Source of the DNA: Cytospora piceicola
Lineage: Eukaryota > Ascomycota > Sordariomycetes > Diaporthales > Cytosporaceae
Length of the DNA stretch: 64,000 bases
Direction: 5' to 3'
Assembly: GCA_023375675.1 (NCBI GenBank)
Contig: JALQBC010000017.1
Coordinates: 186,001-250,000 of the forward strand
Shown here: positions 33,341 through 45,900 of the stretch, in pieces
How positions within the stretch are numbered: position 1 is the stretch's first letter
Layout of the letters: every line of letters begins with the position of its first letter
Notes under the pieces: model-generated
Seen by the model: only the letters and a program-made list of their open reading frames with translations
Told to the model about the DNA's origin: nothing
The model's database searches: none
Made by a program: the position numbers and the translations under genes

Positions 33341-36300
33341 GGCCGGAGTATATAGTTTATATACTGTTAAATATACACCGGTAAGTTACAGAATCTTATA
33401 AATACGATTTTTAGCCGTTTTTAACTACGGTAACTAACTAAAGTAAACTGTTTACGATACGATAGGTATACTTAAAACTAATAAAAAAATAAGCTTATAT
33501 CGATAATAATAAAAAAAGACTTATTACAGATATTTTTAAAGACGTTTAACTAAAAAGGTAACAGATATATATCGGAAATAGTTACTTTATTAAAAGTATA
33601 AAGGTTTATAACTATACGTTTTTTATATTTACCTTTTATTATTTTTTATATTACGAAAACAAATAAACCGAATAAAGTAAACTAAATAACTTACTCGATA
33701 TAACTTTATTTATAAAGACTGTTTATTATACCGTTAATAATTTTTTAATTTTTCTTATTAAAGTAGTATAGTTATTACGATATTTTCTAATTTTACTAGC
33801 CTTTAACTAAAAGAACTTATATTTACTTACCTTTAAATACTCGAATATTCGAAGTATTTTTAAATATATATACGAACTTATATATAAAACAGTTTACTTC
33901 CGATATAAACTTAAGCGAATACCGGTATACGTATACGTCGTTTAATAGCTTTATTTTAAATAGGTTTTTAATATAAATAATATTAAGTTTTTTATTTAAA
34001 CGAAAATATTTATATATCTTTACGTCTGTTTTATTTAAAGGCGGCTTATTCGAGATAAATTCTTTAATACTAATAGGTTATTCGATATTATTTAAAACGT
34101 TTAATACGCTAATAAGGTTAAATTTAAAAAATAAGTTAACGATTATATTTTATATAAATAGCTCGGAATAATAAAAAAGTAATTAATTATAATTTAATAA
34201 AGTTTAAATAATACTTTCTTATCCTATATATTTTATATATTCTTCGGAAACAGGTTTAAGTATACTTAAATAAATATTTTTACTAATTTTTAAAGGAAAA
34301 GACAATTAATTTATAGCTATTACGTTATAAGAATCTTAGCTAATTAAAGTATTTATCTAACCTTCTTATTTTAACTTAAATAAAAAGGATTTAGTTTTCT
34401 TATAAATAGCTTAATAATAAGTACGATACGGTTTAATTATAATAAAATTATAGTAGTAAAAGTAGCTTTTACTTTATAAGTATATAAAACAGTTTTAATA
34501 AAAACCGATACCTTTACTTATATACTGTTAAAGTAATTAAATAATATATTAGCTACCGAGTTAAAAATATCTATCTAATATAATATTATAAATTCTTATT
34601 TTATTAGTAGTTCCGTGTTTAAACGTTTAAACACTTACGCTTTTATCTTTACCGATAAAATAATAAGCGAACTGTTTAAGTTAGCTTAGTAAAAGATATT
34701 AAACTCGGCTTAGCTAAAAGCACTTATTTTACTTATTTTCCGAAGATTAGCTCGGGCTTTTTAGTTTACTTTAGTATTAAGTATTAGGTTTAGTATTACT
34801 TAAAAGATCGTATATTTAAAAGCCTTAGTATTATAGTAAATATTAAAAGTATAACCGGTTAAGGAACTGTATACCTCGGTATAAGTATATATATAGCTAT
34901 AACCTTTATATAGCGATATTTAAAGCGGTATATTAAAGTTTAAAACGAGACCTTCTTATCTTATCGTATCGTAGTACGTTTTAACGCTATTATAATAACG
35001 ATAGTACTTAAAGAAACGTAGTTTAAATAAAGAAACGTAACTATAATCGATATAACAGAGATCGTTTAGATAAAACAGATATCGTTTATAGTAAATACCG
35101 TCGTTTAATAGTTTCGAAGTAAATAGTTCTATATTAAAGTTATATATATTAATATCTTCGACTATTATATATTTATTATTCGAAGGTTTTTTTTTATCGG
35201 TAAGTTAGTTGTCTTTTAAGTCTATTTGTTTACTAATATTATCCGGTAGTTTGTTTATTATAATAAGCGTTATTTCTTTATTAACCGGATAAAAGCCGTT
35301 TTATATTAGCTTTTCTTTATAGGCGGTATTATATTAAAAGGTATTATCGTTTACGTTAAAGAGTTAGGCGTTTTTTATTATTACGTTACTTTTACTATCT
35401 TAATAAGCGAAACGTCGGAAGATCTTAAGCTAATTATAACGTTTTTATAAATAACGTCGTTTAAAAGGACTTTAGTTTATAGTATTAGTTAGTAGCCGTA
35501 ACGTTAGTTTAAATAATAGCGAGTTATAAGTAACCTACTATTAGTCTTAAATAGCTTTTTATATCTCGATTAGCTATTTTTACTACTTAAGTAATAACTT
35601 TTAATAATCGCTTAAACTAAGCTATAAAGGCTATCTTAATACTTAAGCCTAAAGTAAGGCTTATTTAAACCGTTAAAAGTTAAGACGGTTAAACGATAAG
35701 ACTAGTTATTAAAAGTTAGTCTTTTATAGCTAAGAACAGATAGGCTAAGCTTAGTATCGCGGTAGCTCGGGTTAACGTTTATTTATAATAGGCTATTATA
35801 GCTTTATATAGACAGATATAGCCTTTTTTTTAAGTATATATTAAGTCTTTTATTTAGCCTTAAGCTTACGTTCGAAGTTTCGAAAGTTAATATTATATTC
35901 GAAGCGATTAAAGTAATAAACGACTATTTATTTATCGATTCGGTTTTATATATTTTAAACGACGAAACTATTTAGCTACTTAGCTAAAACAATAAAGTAA
36001 CGAATACGTTAAATAAAGTTTAGAATATTCTTATTATTTCAGGTATTACGTTATATATATCGAAGGCTATTTAAAATTCTGTCGGCTATATTATAAAGTA
36101 TACTAAAGTCTATAATAAAATACTCCTTTTACTTTATCTATATATTAAGGTAAATAATTAGGTTAAATCTTTCTTCGTTTAATAAAGTGTTTTAAAACTA
36201 TAAATAAGTAGATCCGGTAAAGTAAGTAAAAAGATTTTAATATAAAGTTTATCGTCGAGTATCGATATTAGCGATATATATACGATAACGTTAAATAAAC

Positions 36301-38071
36301 GCTAACAGGTTTTTCTATACTATTACCTTATTATTTATATAGGATACTTCTATAAGCTTTTCGGTATTATTCTAGCTAGTATATAATTTAAATCTTCCGA
36401 GAATATTTTCTTTAAACTTTCGGGTAAATAACAGGTTTATAAGTAGTTAAAAAACGTTAATCGATAGTTTATATTTATAATTATATATATTTCGGCCTTC
36501 GTTTCGGTTAAAATAATAACTAAATAGGCTTCCGCTTTAATTATAATTATAGACGAAGTCGTTATTATTTAAACTGTTATTTAAGTTATTACTAGGGTTT
36601 TTACCGCTACCGACTATATAGTATATATAGTCTTTAACAGGTTATATATTACTTTCTCGGACGATATAACTATATTAATAAGAATTTTTAAAGTAAGCCG
36701 CCGGTTTATAAACAGTATAGTAGAAATTAAAAAAATTATCTAGTAGTATATAAAACGATAGTACTTATAAACCTATTTTTTATTCGTATAGTCGGAACGT
36801 TTCGGTATTTTTTAATATAGAGATTATAGTATTAATATAACGTTCTTTTTTAAAACTACTTAATAGGTTTATTTATATTAAGGTAATTTCCGGTCGGTTA
36901 AATATATTAGTTTAAATAGCTTATAAAACTAAATCCTTTTTTTATAGTAGTATTATAAAAATAATTAAAAACGATATAATATATAAGTAAATAGTTTCGG
37001 TTATTAATTTAAATAAAAGTAAAACCTTTAAATTATTATATTATATACTTTTTATTATTTTTAATTATTATTTAAAGTTTTAAGTAGTCTTTTTATTTTC
37101 TTTATCTGTTTTAACTGTTATTTCTCAGCTTTTTAACTTTTCGGGTTTTCTTACTATATAAACTACCGGTTCGACTAAAATATAAGTAAAAGGTTAATAT
37201 TTTAATAAGAACGGAGTTTTTAAAACGTTATAGATAATTACCTTTCGTTTATATTTTATTTAGCTTAAACCGAATATTACTTCGAAAAATAGCCTTTATC
37301 TTTTATAAAATAAGCTTTCGAACTTAAGTTTTTATAAAAACTAATAAATCGGTTTATATTCTTTAAAGTTATAAATATAGCTTAACTATTATAGGTTATA
37401 AAAGTACCGGAATTTATAATAAAACTTAATATTTTTACCGGACTAACTATATATAATAATAAAAAAATAAATATCGTCGGGCTTTCGTAGCTAACGACTA
37501 AGGTAATATATTTTACAGATATATTCTATAAAGCGTTTTTAAGTATAACGAAATTAATTATTTTTATCTTAATTATTATAGTAATACTTAAGGTAAAAAG
37601 TATAAAGCTATTATTAGTTAGTATAGCTAGTCGAGTATTTTAAAAAAGTAAAATTATAGTTTATAATATAAAATCGATATCGGGTAAAATATTCGGTAAT
37701 AGCTACTTTAATATAACGTAAAAGCTAAATATCTTTAATAACTATATAGTTTCGAGATATTATTAAAAATATATCCGGAAAGTATATATTAAATACGTTA
37801 TTTAAACCTAATATAGCTATAATATAAAATTCTTATAGTAAATAACCGGTAAGTTATAATAAATAAATAATAATACCGGCTAAGTAAATAAAATAACGTT
37901 TTTACGTTTTTCGATCTTTTAAAATCCGGAGATTAAAGTTAATTACCTGCTAACTACTATAGTAATAATAACTCGATAACTATTATAGTATAGTCCGATA
38001 AACCTAATTCGTAGTATTAAAAGACTAAGCGATATATAACAAAGCGTATTTAAATTATAGCTACTATTTAA

Positions 38072-38306
38072 TAATAACAGTATAGTATAGTAATATATAA
38101 TAAAAATAGATTTTCTTTTTCTCTCTTTATATAACCGAGTACTTTTATAAACTATATATAAACTTACGAACCTATTATAAACTTACTTTAAATTTACTAT
38201 ATAATTACTATACGTTTAACTATCCGAATTACCGGTAAATATACGGTAAATTCGTAAGTACGTTTACGAGTGGGTTCGCTACGAACTTACCGGTAGGTGT
38301 ATAACA
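38072..38306 (-). repeat. 5' LTR of the gypsy element
   Basis: 235 bp, mate of 27707-27944. The terminal ACA on the plus strand (38304-38306) is the intact TG end of the minus-strand LTR. The opposite terminus has lost its CA to TA. Confidence 0.93.
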
Positions 38307-38311
38307 GAAAA
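38307..38311. repeat. Target-site duplication (GAAAA), right copy
   Basis: Identical to 27702-27706 and directly abutting the right LTR. Confidence 0.85.
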
Positions 38312-38634
38312 GTTTTCGTGTGGTTTTATCTTATCTCTAATAAGTTCCCGTTTCCGATAAGAAATTTTACACCTATTAGGATTTTATTTCCCGATATTTC
38401 CGAACCTTTTAAATTTACACTTAAGTTCTTCCGACTTAGATAAAGTATTAAATTTATATTTAATATATATAATATTATAATAAATATATAATAAATATAT
38501 TTAATATATTTAATATTTAAAGAAAAGGGTTTTTTTATTTATTTACTATAATATTAATTAGGTTAAAGTGTAAAAGCAGGTACTTATAAATCTGGTTATT
38601 TAGAAGAAATGTGGTGTAGCTATAGTGATAAAGT

Positions 38635-38667
38635 GACTTTCCGCAGAGATTGCACTGTCGCGCACCA
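38635..38667 (-). repeat. Right terminal inverted repeat
   Basis: Exact reverse complement of 27461-27493, followed by the TA target dinucleotide (38668-38669). Confidence 0.95.
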
Positions 38668-38669
38668 TA

Positions 38670-39144
38670 TGCCCGGACGACACCGAACACTATTGGACGA
38701 CCAAATGGTAACCTAGGATCGTATGTGGCTTGCGCCCAGCGCCAAATATGTCTCTACTGAAGTATCTACTGAAGTAAACTACGAGGCGAAGCATAAGCAC
38801 ATCGATCAATCAGGACTCACCTCCCTGACCAGTTGCATACCCGAACCCTCCTTCGCTCTATCATGCCAGGCGGAGGGGGAGAGGGTGGGAATAAGGATAG
38901 TATGGAGCATTGGACCCCGCCATGCGTACCCTAGGGTACTATGTAAGTACACAAGTAGGCATATCGGGTTGGTCAATACTAGGCAACAACATATAACGCC
39001 GCACACATGTGCACGTTGCGGCCTCAAAAGCCAATTACAATCTGCTTGGCTTCCTCTTTCATGACGACAAGGCGAACGTTGTGAAAATACAAAGTCGCAA
39101 TTGTTTAGGAGAATGGACGATTCTGTATCACAGAGTTGCCAATG
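38670..39144. other. Spacer between transposon and F-box pseudogene
   Basis: Normal base composition resumes immediately after the right TIR. TACCCTAGGGTA lies at 38927-38938. No gene seen; it probably contains the old promoter of the pseudogene that follows. Confidence 0.5.
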
Positions 39145-41050
39145 ATGGCAGCGGCTCCTATTTCATCGACGGCCCTCGAGGCGGTCACTGCATCGGAAGA
39201 TCTTGTCCACTGCATCGTCAGCCACGTCTGTCAACCCAGATATCTTAATATCCACGAGGTCATCGTGTCCTCGTCCTTCACTGACAATATTTATAGCTTT
39301 CATCAAGAGTTGTCCTCCGAAGTCTGTGCCTGGTATCGAGATGGTTCAATGATGTCTTCTCGCCCGATCTCTACTCACACATCGTGTTCCATGATGGTAA
39401 TGCTTACATCCTCCGAAGCCCTGAGCTGCTACAACTCCTCGTCGTCAACCCCCGGCTTGCCCGCACCAAGGCTCTCGGTTTCAGACTTATAGAAGGATCT
39501 TGGGCTATTGGGAACCATCGTGAAGTCGGCCGGCTGGGTGATATACGACATTGGGCAGGCGTATATAACGACAGTATGACCAAGATTATATTAGAGACTC
39601 CCAGCCTCTATCGTTTTAAGTAAGTGAAGGATGCAGTCAGTATTCCTTGTCTTTGCAACGCTCTGACCCGTGTTAAGGTGGGAGAATTGGCCAATATCGC
39701 GTGATTTCATATAGACACTCGAAGAGTCTTGTCCTCACTCCGAGATGTATCCGTCGTCTACCCAAATCTGGCAAAGTTCCCACGGACCGAGAGAGTCTAT
39801 CGGAATCCAGCCAGTACCTTCGAGGCAGTGAGACCGGGTCTGATACCATTGCCAATACCGGGATTCCAAAACTTGCGCGAACTGTACCTATTCGAGATAA
39901 CCGGCGACCTCGAGATCTGGATACCCTGAATTACATCAATGCTGGGAAAGTCTCGACATATGAAAGAGCTTGGTCTTTCTCTGTCGGCTGAATGCGAGAG
40001 ACAGTATGCACTAGCGGGTGAATCCAAAATCTTCCTGAACTTCTTTGTCGCCCTGATCGAGCGGTATAGGTACCAAGGGGACGAGCCCCCTAGGCTTCGG
40101 GTTCTGAAGCTTGGCTACGGTGTCTTCATGAACCCTCCTTTCGAAGCTCGAAAACACGAACCCCTGGGACAGGCTGACTACTTATCTGATCTCACACACA
40201 GGGCATACTTGGAAGAGCTGTACATCGACAATAATCTCGATGTTGGCTGCCCATTAAACATCCGCAACGCTGCAGGGCAAATTGCGTGGCCGACGGTGAC
40301 ACCTTCATTCTTGCCGAACCTCAAGCGTTTCACCTTTACCAGCCTCTCGGAGCGAAGTCGAGAATGGCTTGAAACTCGCCCTGATCCTACATTTGCAAAT
40401 AGCCTAGCCATGGACATCGGAACCGAGAGGCTTGCATACAGCTATTTCGATGACGAGGGTAGTATACGCAGAGTACCGGCCGACAACACCCAGCGACGCA
40501 TAGGACAGTTCCGTAACAAAACGTTCTTCCTGCAAAAGTTTAGACAGCAAAAGAAACCACCCCTGAAGAGCTCAACTTTGTTGGTCTTGAAGCCGTGCCA
40601 CAAAGGTGATTTCGCAGTCCTGTGTCGCTGTCCATGGATTGATACACTATCCATATGCTTGCAAAAACAGACATCGATCCTGGCATTGACACATATTGTG
40701 CAAGGCTTACCACCTACCAAGCGCCTGTGGATCCGTATAGGCATGGACTATCCGCTTGTCAACGCGCAGGACGAGGCTAACCATCGAGGCAACGCCATCC
40801 GGTTAAGAAACGGAAGTCTGGTCGATGAACAGCCCTTTTTTATAGTTTGTGGAGGGAAAGGTGGTCCGAGATGGCTGGGGCTATTGCAGGACTACATTCG
40901 TGCCCAGAAGATCACCTCAAGATCGGCCACCTTTCCTGGCGAGTCCTGCCGCGAAAGAAAGGGGCTAAAGAGTCATCTGAACTCGAGCCCATAGACAGAT
41001 GGGAGGATGAGGCGGAGCTACCGGACGTATCAAGTATACTGATCCTGTGA
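39145..41050 (+). pseudogene. F-box/LRR-like gene with a stop and a frameshift
   Basis: Inferred exons: 39145-39225, 39297-39619, about 39725-41050. The N-terminus forms an F-box-like segment across the first intron (LVHCIVSH joined to LSSRVVLRSLCLVSRWFND). It is followed by leucine-rich repeat-type lines (FQNLRELYLFEITGDLEIWI; RHMKELGLSLSAE; PRLRVLKLGYGVF; YLEELYIDNN; LPNLKRFTFTSLSE). F-box/LRR proteins are substrate adaptors of SCF ubiquitin ligases. Two lesions are visible. A TGA at 39927-39929 interrupts an otherwise continuous frame (CGA to TGA would explain it). Near 40907 one base is missing, because the natural C-terminus (EDHLKIGHLSWRVLPRKK to the stop at 41050) is in another frame. 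The third-exon acceptor is uncertain. Sequencing error could explain one lesion, less easily both. Confidence 0.72.
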
Positions 41051-41791
41051 GGAGGGACAGGCCATACTAGGCAGTAGGAACTATAAAAATCCTACCGAGA
41101 GGCAAGGTGAAGTCAATACACCTTGTATTGTCACCGATATTCCTTTCTCACACTTGTGTTTCCACTGAGCCACGTATGGTCCTCTCCAACATCCTTTTAC
41201 TGAACAACGCGCTTCGCACCTGGAGTCCAATCCGGGTCAATAATATAAGATTATTCACCCCCCTAAAGTTCCCTTTAGGGACAGAAATCTAGAGAAGGCT
41301 GGAAGGATTAAGGTTATTACAAAGGTCGATGAGAAATCAACCCTGAAACCTTAGTTGTATGGCCAATTCGTAGTACCCCCTTTATCATATACCATGGTTG
41401 ATCATATGTATCGGTTGGATGAATTGTATAATAACGGGGGTGCCCTCACTGTATATTGCTGGCGTCTGGGGATGTTGATATGTCTCTTCGATCAAGCTAA
41501 CACTAGGGCATGAGACGAGGGTCTCCCGAGATCATGAATAAACAAAGAAACAACTGCCGTGGACAGGTATGCGAACCTTCCAGCTATGGTGCATCATTCC
41601 CCAGAGCCTTGATGTCACAAAACTCGGCGAGTTCCCAGCCCAAGCATGGCCAAAAAGTACCTAGGTAGGGTTAATGGTCAAACTGTACTGTCTGGAAAAT
41701 TCCCTGATCCCAAGTCATTGTGTATTGCATCCACATACAAGCCGAATTACCCGGGCCAGAATCCCTGTGTCTCGTACTCCTTCTCATTGCT
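41051..41791. other. Intergenic
   Basis: 0.7 kb between the F-box pseudogene and the convergent EBP gene. It has a small perfect hairpin-forming inverted repeat CCCTAAAGTTCCCTTTAGGG near 41261 and TACCTAGGTA at 41658. The hairpin is too far from either gene to call a terminator. No gene seen. Confidence 0.5.
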
Positions 41792-42540
41792 CTAACCAGC
41801 CCGTTCAGCCTCATGCTTCTTCACTGCTTCAAAAGCTCCTGCAGTCTCTCTCGCACTTTGGACAAGCAGATAGAGTGGAATAACAATCCAGAACGCGTTC
41901 AAGAATACATAATACCCCCAGAAGTACGCGCTCTCTGGGCGAGAGTACTCGGTACCCGTCACAGAAAGTTCGAACATACATGTGCCATAGTAAAGAACGT
42001 CACCATACAGTTGACCAAGGCTGATAACAGACTGTAACGGATGGCGAAGAGGATGATCGGCGATAATACACCAAGCACATACGAAAGACAGAGGACCCCA
42101 CAAGACAGCTGTCACAGTCTCCATGCAAACCACGAACGCGTCGGCCGTGAGGTATCTCGAGTCGGACAGGGAGTATTCTTTCCACATTTGTGCCAGGATT
42201 GTAGGTCGGCTCGCAAGGTCGTCGAAGTGGAGGGCAAAGTAGCCTGTGTCATTACAACTTAGATATCGAAGATGAGAAAGGCCGACACCGAGATCATACC
42301 TTCGAGTCCCAAGTGAATGAACCCGCAGAGAACGAACCACAAGGTTATTGCCGTGTCTTTACCGTCGATTTGGCGTTGTTGGCGACTAACAAAGAACCAC
42401 GTAGGCGTGAGGATGCTGAGGCATGTTACGGTGAATATGGCGAGGATTTCCAGCGTCGAGAGGGTTGGAGCAACATATTCAGCGACGACGACCCCAAGGG
42501 GGTAGTAAGGGTGCAGAGGCGTCTCGAAATCGGCTTTCAT
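41792..42540 (-). CDS. Emopamil-binding protein family (sterol delta8-delta7 isomerase)
   Basis: Two exons on the minus strand (42540-42300 and 42243-41792) with a 56-nt intron, 230 aa. The EXPERA/EBP fold has four to five membrane segments in the ER. The residues known to be essential in animal and plant EBP are all present with the same spacing: His76 and Glu80 (FIHLGLEGYF), Glu122 and Thr125 (METVT), Asn196 and Trp199 (FLNAFW). The signature KEYSLSDSRYL is also there. EBP enzymes move the sterol double bond from C8 to C7. Ascomycetes normally use the unrelated Erg2 for this step, so this copy may serve another sterol or isoprenoid pathway. It lies tail-to-head behind the NLR gene, 442 bp from its stop. 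Confidence 0.92.
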
Positions 42541-42982
42541 GATGGATGAGATGATTGGAGAAGGTAGAGACCAGGAAAAAGCACAGATTCTAACGACTTG
42601 GGGCGTCAATGATGAGTTCTCAGTGAAGACATGGGGTTCTGTCACGGAGGGCAATGTTTTAGTAAGGCACTCCTGGGTTAGGCGCATGACCGGAAAGAAG
42701 AAAGACCGAATTCCTGCGTGATACGAAAACAACAACACAACGGCCACCTGCATATTCCTTCGTCATTGATGTGCACAGAACACAGACAGGGACCCCTGCA
42801 GCGGGTGCCACGTACTGGAGAATTTCACAGGCGAACGGGTAATCTTCATCAGGACCGGTCTTACATCAAGTTCAAAAAGCGAACGAAAATGAATGTAGGA
42901 ATAAAAACCGTAATGAAGCTGGGAGACCAAATGCATACAAGGAACCCGGAGAACAGCGGCTGAACTATAGAAGAAGAAATTA

Positions 42983-45900
42983 TCATCGTGACCTAAACAT
43001 GCTTGTAGCTTGCCGTAGACTGTAATCAAGCAATATCTTTTTAGCAGTAAAGCTCTGAGCGGCTTTGAGAATTTCGGCAGTAACACCTATGCCGCCGCTT
43101 TTCTGCATGATGAGATGGATGGTCTCTTTGTCCTTGGTTCCATTCCTCAAAACGCGGCAGATGAATTGCTCTGGCAATACTATGTCTTTGTCGAGTTTCA
43201 GGAGCGTAGCAAGCGGTTGGGTATCGTCGTAGTCGTAGCCACCTAGCTTGGCTGCTGCTTCGAGATCATCGTCAAGCATATGTACAGCATGTGCTAGCTT
43301 GATGATGGCAGCGAGTGGTGTCTCCTTAGGTGGGGAACCATATCCATGCCTTAGGGCCAAAGATAATGGCGTCTCGCCCTTCGAATTCATCACAGTTGCG
43401 TCTGCTCCGTGCTCAAGCAGCTTACGAGTAGACACACCGTCACCGATATCACACGCAAAGTGCAGTGGAGTTGCGTACTCGGGATGAAAATGGTCCGTGA
43501 GTGGCGCTCTTTCCAGCAGAAGCAACACGATATCTGGATGACGACCATGTAAGGCTGCGAAGATAGCCTTTTCGAAGTATCCCGCCGTCTTATTGATGTC
43601 GGCACCCTTGTCGAGGAACATTTTCACCATAGTTTTGCTTCCCAAGAGGCAGGCAAAATGCAGTGGAGGGCCAATGACCCTGCTATCATCGTTAATGTTT
43701 GCTCCATAGGAAACAAGGTCCCGGACAACCTCCTCGGATCGCGAAAGGTGGAGGAAGCTGCTCGGGCGTTTCTGGCGGAAGTAAGGGTAGTGCAGGTAGA
43801 TGGGCGAAGGTACAGTAGACATAAGGCAGTATTCCTCCACTTTTCTCTCCTGAAGCAATTGCCAACGCCGCATCGACGGCAATGGAGCCACGCTGGCTTC
43901 CAGTGCCGCCATCAGGGCTGTTCCGTGTTTGTGGTTTCCGTAACGCACATCAGCACCGCGTAGAAGAAGTGCGTGGACTATGCCTGGCTGGAGCCATGAA
44001 GCGGCAACTTGTAGTGGAAAATCGCCGCTCCGCTCGTCTTCGTCGTTGATGTCGACAGCCCCGTGGTCCAGCACAGATTGCACATGATCCACCAAGCCTG
44101 CTGCACATGCCTGCTTGAATCTAACCGTGGTAATAGGGGCATAATCAAGAAGTAAACGTACCACGGAGCTCTGTAATCTCCGTGTAGCAGTAGCAATTGC
44201 GTCGTTAACAAGGCATTCGGGATCACTGCCCGAGTAGACCTCTTCCAGCAGAGCCTCAACCAGATCGGACTTTCCTTGACGACAGGCGATGGGGAACAAA
44301 TTGCGAACATTGGTCGCCTCCTCTCCTGCTGCCAGAAGCGTCTCAACTATCCCAGTATAGCCACCTTTGACAGCTTCGGATAATGCTTCGCTTTCGTTGG
44401 AATTGGCCCCGGCCGAAACAAGAAGCTGCACAATCTGATGCTGGCCCATTCCAGCGGCTATATTGAGTGCTGTATTTAGGTATGAAAACCTCTCGATCTC
44501 GGAACAGTACCCAAGATTCGCTCCACGTGATAATAGCTCCTTAACCACATCAGCATGGCCTTTCGCGATAGCTGCATGAAGTGGGCTGGCTTCGTCAAAC
44601 GGAGGCCGGCGTTTCTTCTCTGGGACGTTTACTCGAACTCCAGCGTCGAGCAGCGCCTGCACAATCTCGACATTTCCTTTCTTTGCGCTCTGGATCAATG
44701 GGTGTACAGTGTCAGGCACATCTTGGTTTGCATCAGCCCCCCCAGCTAGCAGTGTCTTAACGACACTAGAGTTGCCAGATTTTACCGCAATCTGCAGGTT
44801 ACTTTCGCATGATGTTGCCTTCCTTTCCCCACTGCGACGTTTTTGGTCGCTGAATCTGAGTTGTATGTCAGCTCCATGAGCCAAGAGCATCTGGACCACA
44901 CCTTCGTGGCCATCGACAAGTGCAGCTCGCAGAGCAGTGTGCCATCGACCCTGAAGAATATTGACTTCAGCGCCAGCCCATATGAGCTTCTGGACCATCT
45001 TTTCATGTCCAAAGCGGGCTGCCGCTTGCAGCGCGGTGCCATAGTAATATCCTGTAGCATTGACATCTGTGCCACGAGATAGCAGGAGGTCCACGTGTTG
45101 CTCTTTATTGAGTGAGGCAGCCATCTGAAGGACAAGACCATATCTAGTGTCGGTAGCTTCCTTATGCGGAATGCTAGAGAGAAGACTGTGGAGAACAGCC
45201 GCAGATCCTTCGGTGAAAACGTACTCCAGTGAAGGAGCTACCAGGAAGCGGCCATCGGGATCTTCTTCATCATCTAGGAACACTGTTCTCGATACGTCGC
45301 CTTCAAAGTGGTCCAGGGCATTGGCCAGAAGCTTATCCGACTGGCCGATATCGTCCGAAATTGTTGCACCGGCATCGAAGAGGCACTGCATGACACTGAC
45401 TGCAGACAGCTCTCGGCCTGCTGCTTCTTGTAAAGCGCTATCTCCTTGCTTGGTAGCGTTTACATCGGCTCCCGCGAGAATGCACCGCTGCACAACATGT
45501 CCCGGGCAATATTTCGCAGCCAGCTGAATTGGGAACCTTTCTTGGCCACCCAACTCGTTGGGATCTGCTCCATGATCGAGAAGGGCTATGATAGCTTCCT
45601 CATGTTTAATCCGATCAGCCTTAACGGACTCGGGATCCAGGAAATAGCCACGATAGTCTCTTGACGGATCGTACTTGGAAGCGAAGCCTCGCATAGCTGC
45701 TTGCATGGCCGAGATCCTTCGTGTCTTGCTTAGTGTCGTCCCTTTTGGATGTCCTAGGGTTACTTTTGGCGGATCTAGCCAGTCATCATCATCAGGTTTG
45801 ACGTTCAATGCGAACATCAACAAGGCTGCAATGTAATCTAGCCATGAAAGAGTACCTGAGGTGAGCCAGACCCTAATTTCCTTTCTTGCTACCAGCCCTG

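Larger units (their letters stand above)
27707..38306 (-). mobile_element. RIP-degraded Ty3/gypsy LTR retrotransposon
   Basis: 10.6-kb element with 235-238-bp LTRs and a 5-bp target duplication, inserted into the TIR transposon. It is in minus orientation: on that strand the LTR starts TGTTATACACC, a reverse-transcriptase ghost (FIDNIIVF, expected FIDDIIVF) is at about 33262-33340, an RNase H-like stretch lies near 32800-32900, and an integrase ghost (DFITALP) is at 31867-31887. This RT - RNase H - integrase order is that of Ty3/gypsy. No frame longer than about 60 codons survives. CpA and TpG are nearly absent and TpA is very common, the signature of RIP. About 3 kb between the integrase and the 3' LTR has no assigned function. 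Confidence 0.92.
27459..38669. mobile_element. TIR DNA transposon (Tc1/mariner/pogo-like) split by a retrotransposon
   Basis: Perfect 33-bp inverted repeats (27461-27493 and 38635-38667), each flanked outside by TA, frame the AT-rich block. TA target duplication is the hallmark of Tc1/mariner/pogo (fungal Fot/Pot-type) transposons. Beyond the perfect 33 bp the ends stay similar for about 25 more bases. After removing the inserted LTR element only about 0.6 kb of this unit is left (27461-27701 and 38312-38667). It is therefore a non-autonomous or MITE-like copy, AT-rich and without a transposase. Confidence 0.85.

Noticed and set aside
27500..38630. CRISPR-like or centromere-like reading of the AT-rich block
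   Set aside because: LTRs, target duplication, TIRs and RT/integrase relics explain it; there are no regularly spaced repeats.
39226..39296. Alternative donor at 39259 for the first F-box intron
   Set aside because: It would give a 38-nt intron, too short for this genome; the GT at 39226 gives a 71-nt intron and a better F-box line.
41255..41285. Hairpin CCCTAAAGTTCCCTTTAGGG as a terminator
   Set aside because: It is far from both gene ends, and eukaryotic genes do not use such terminators; kept only as an inverted repeat.
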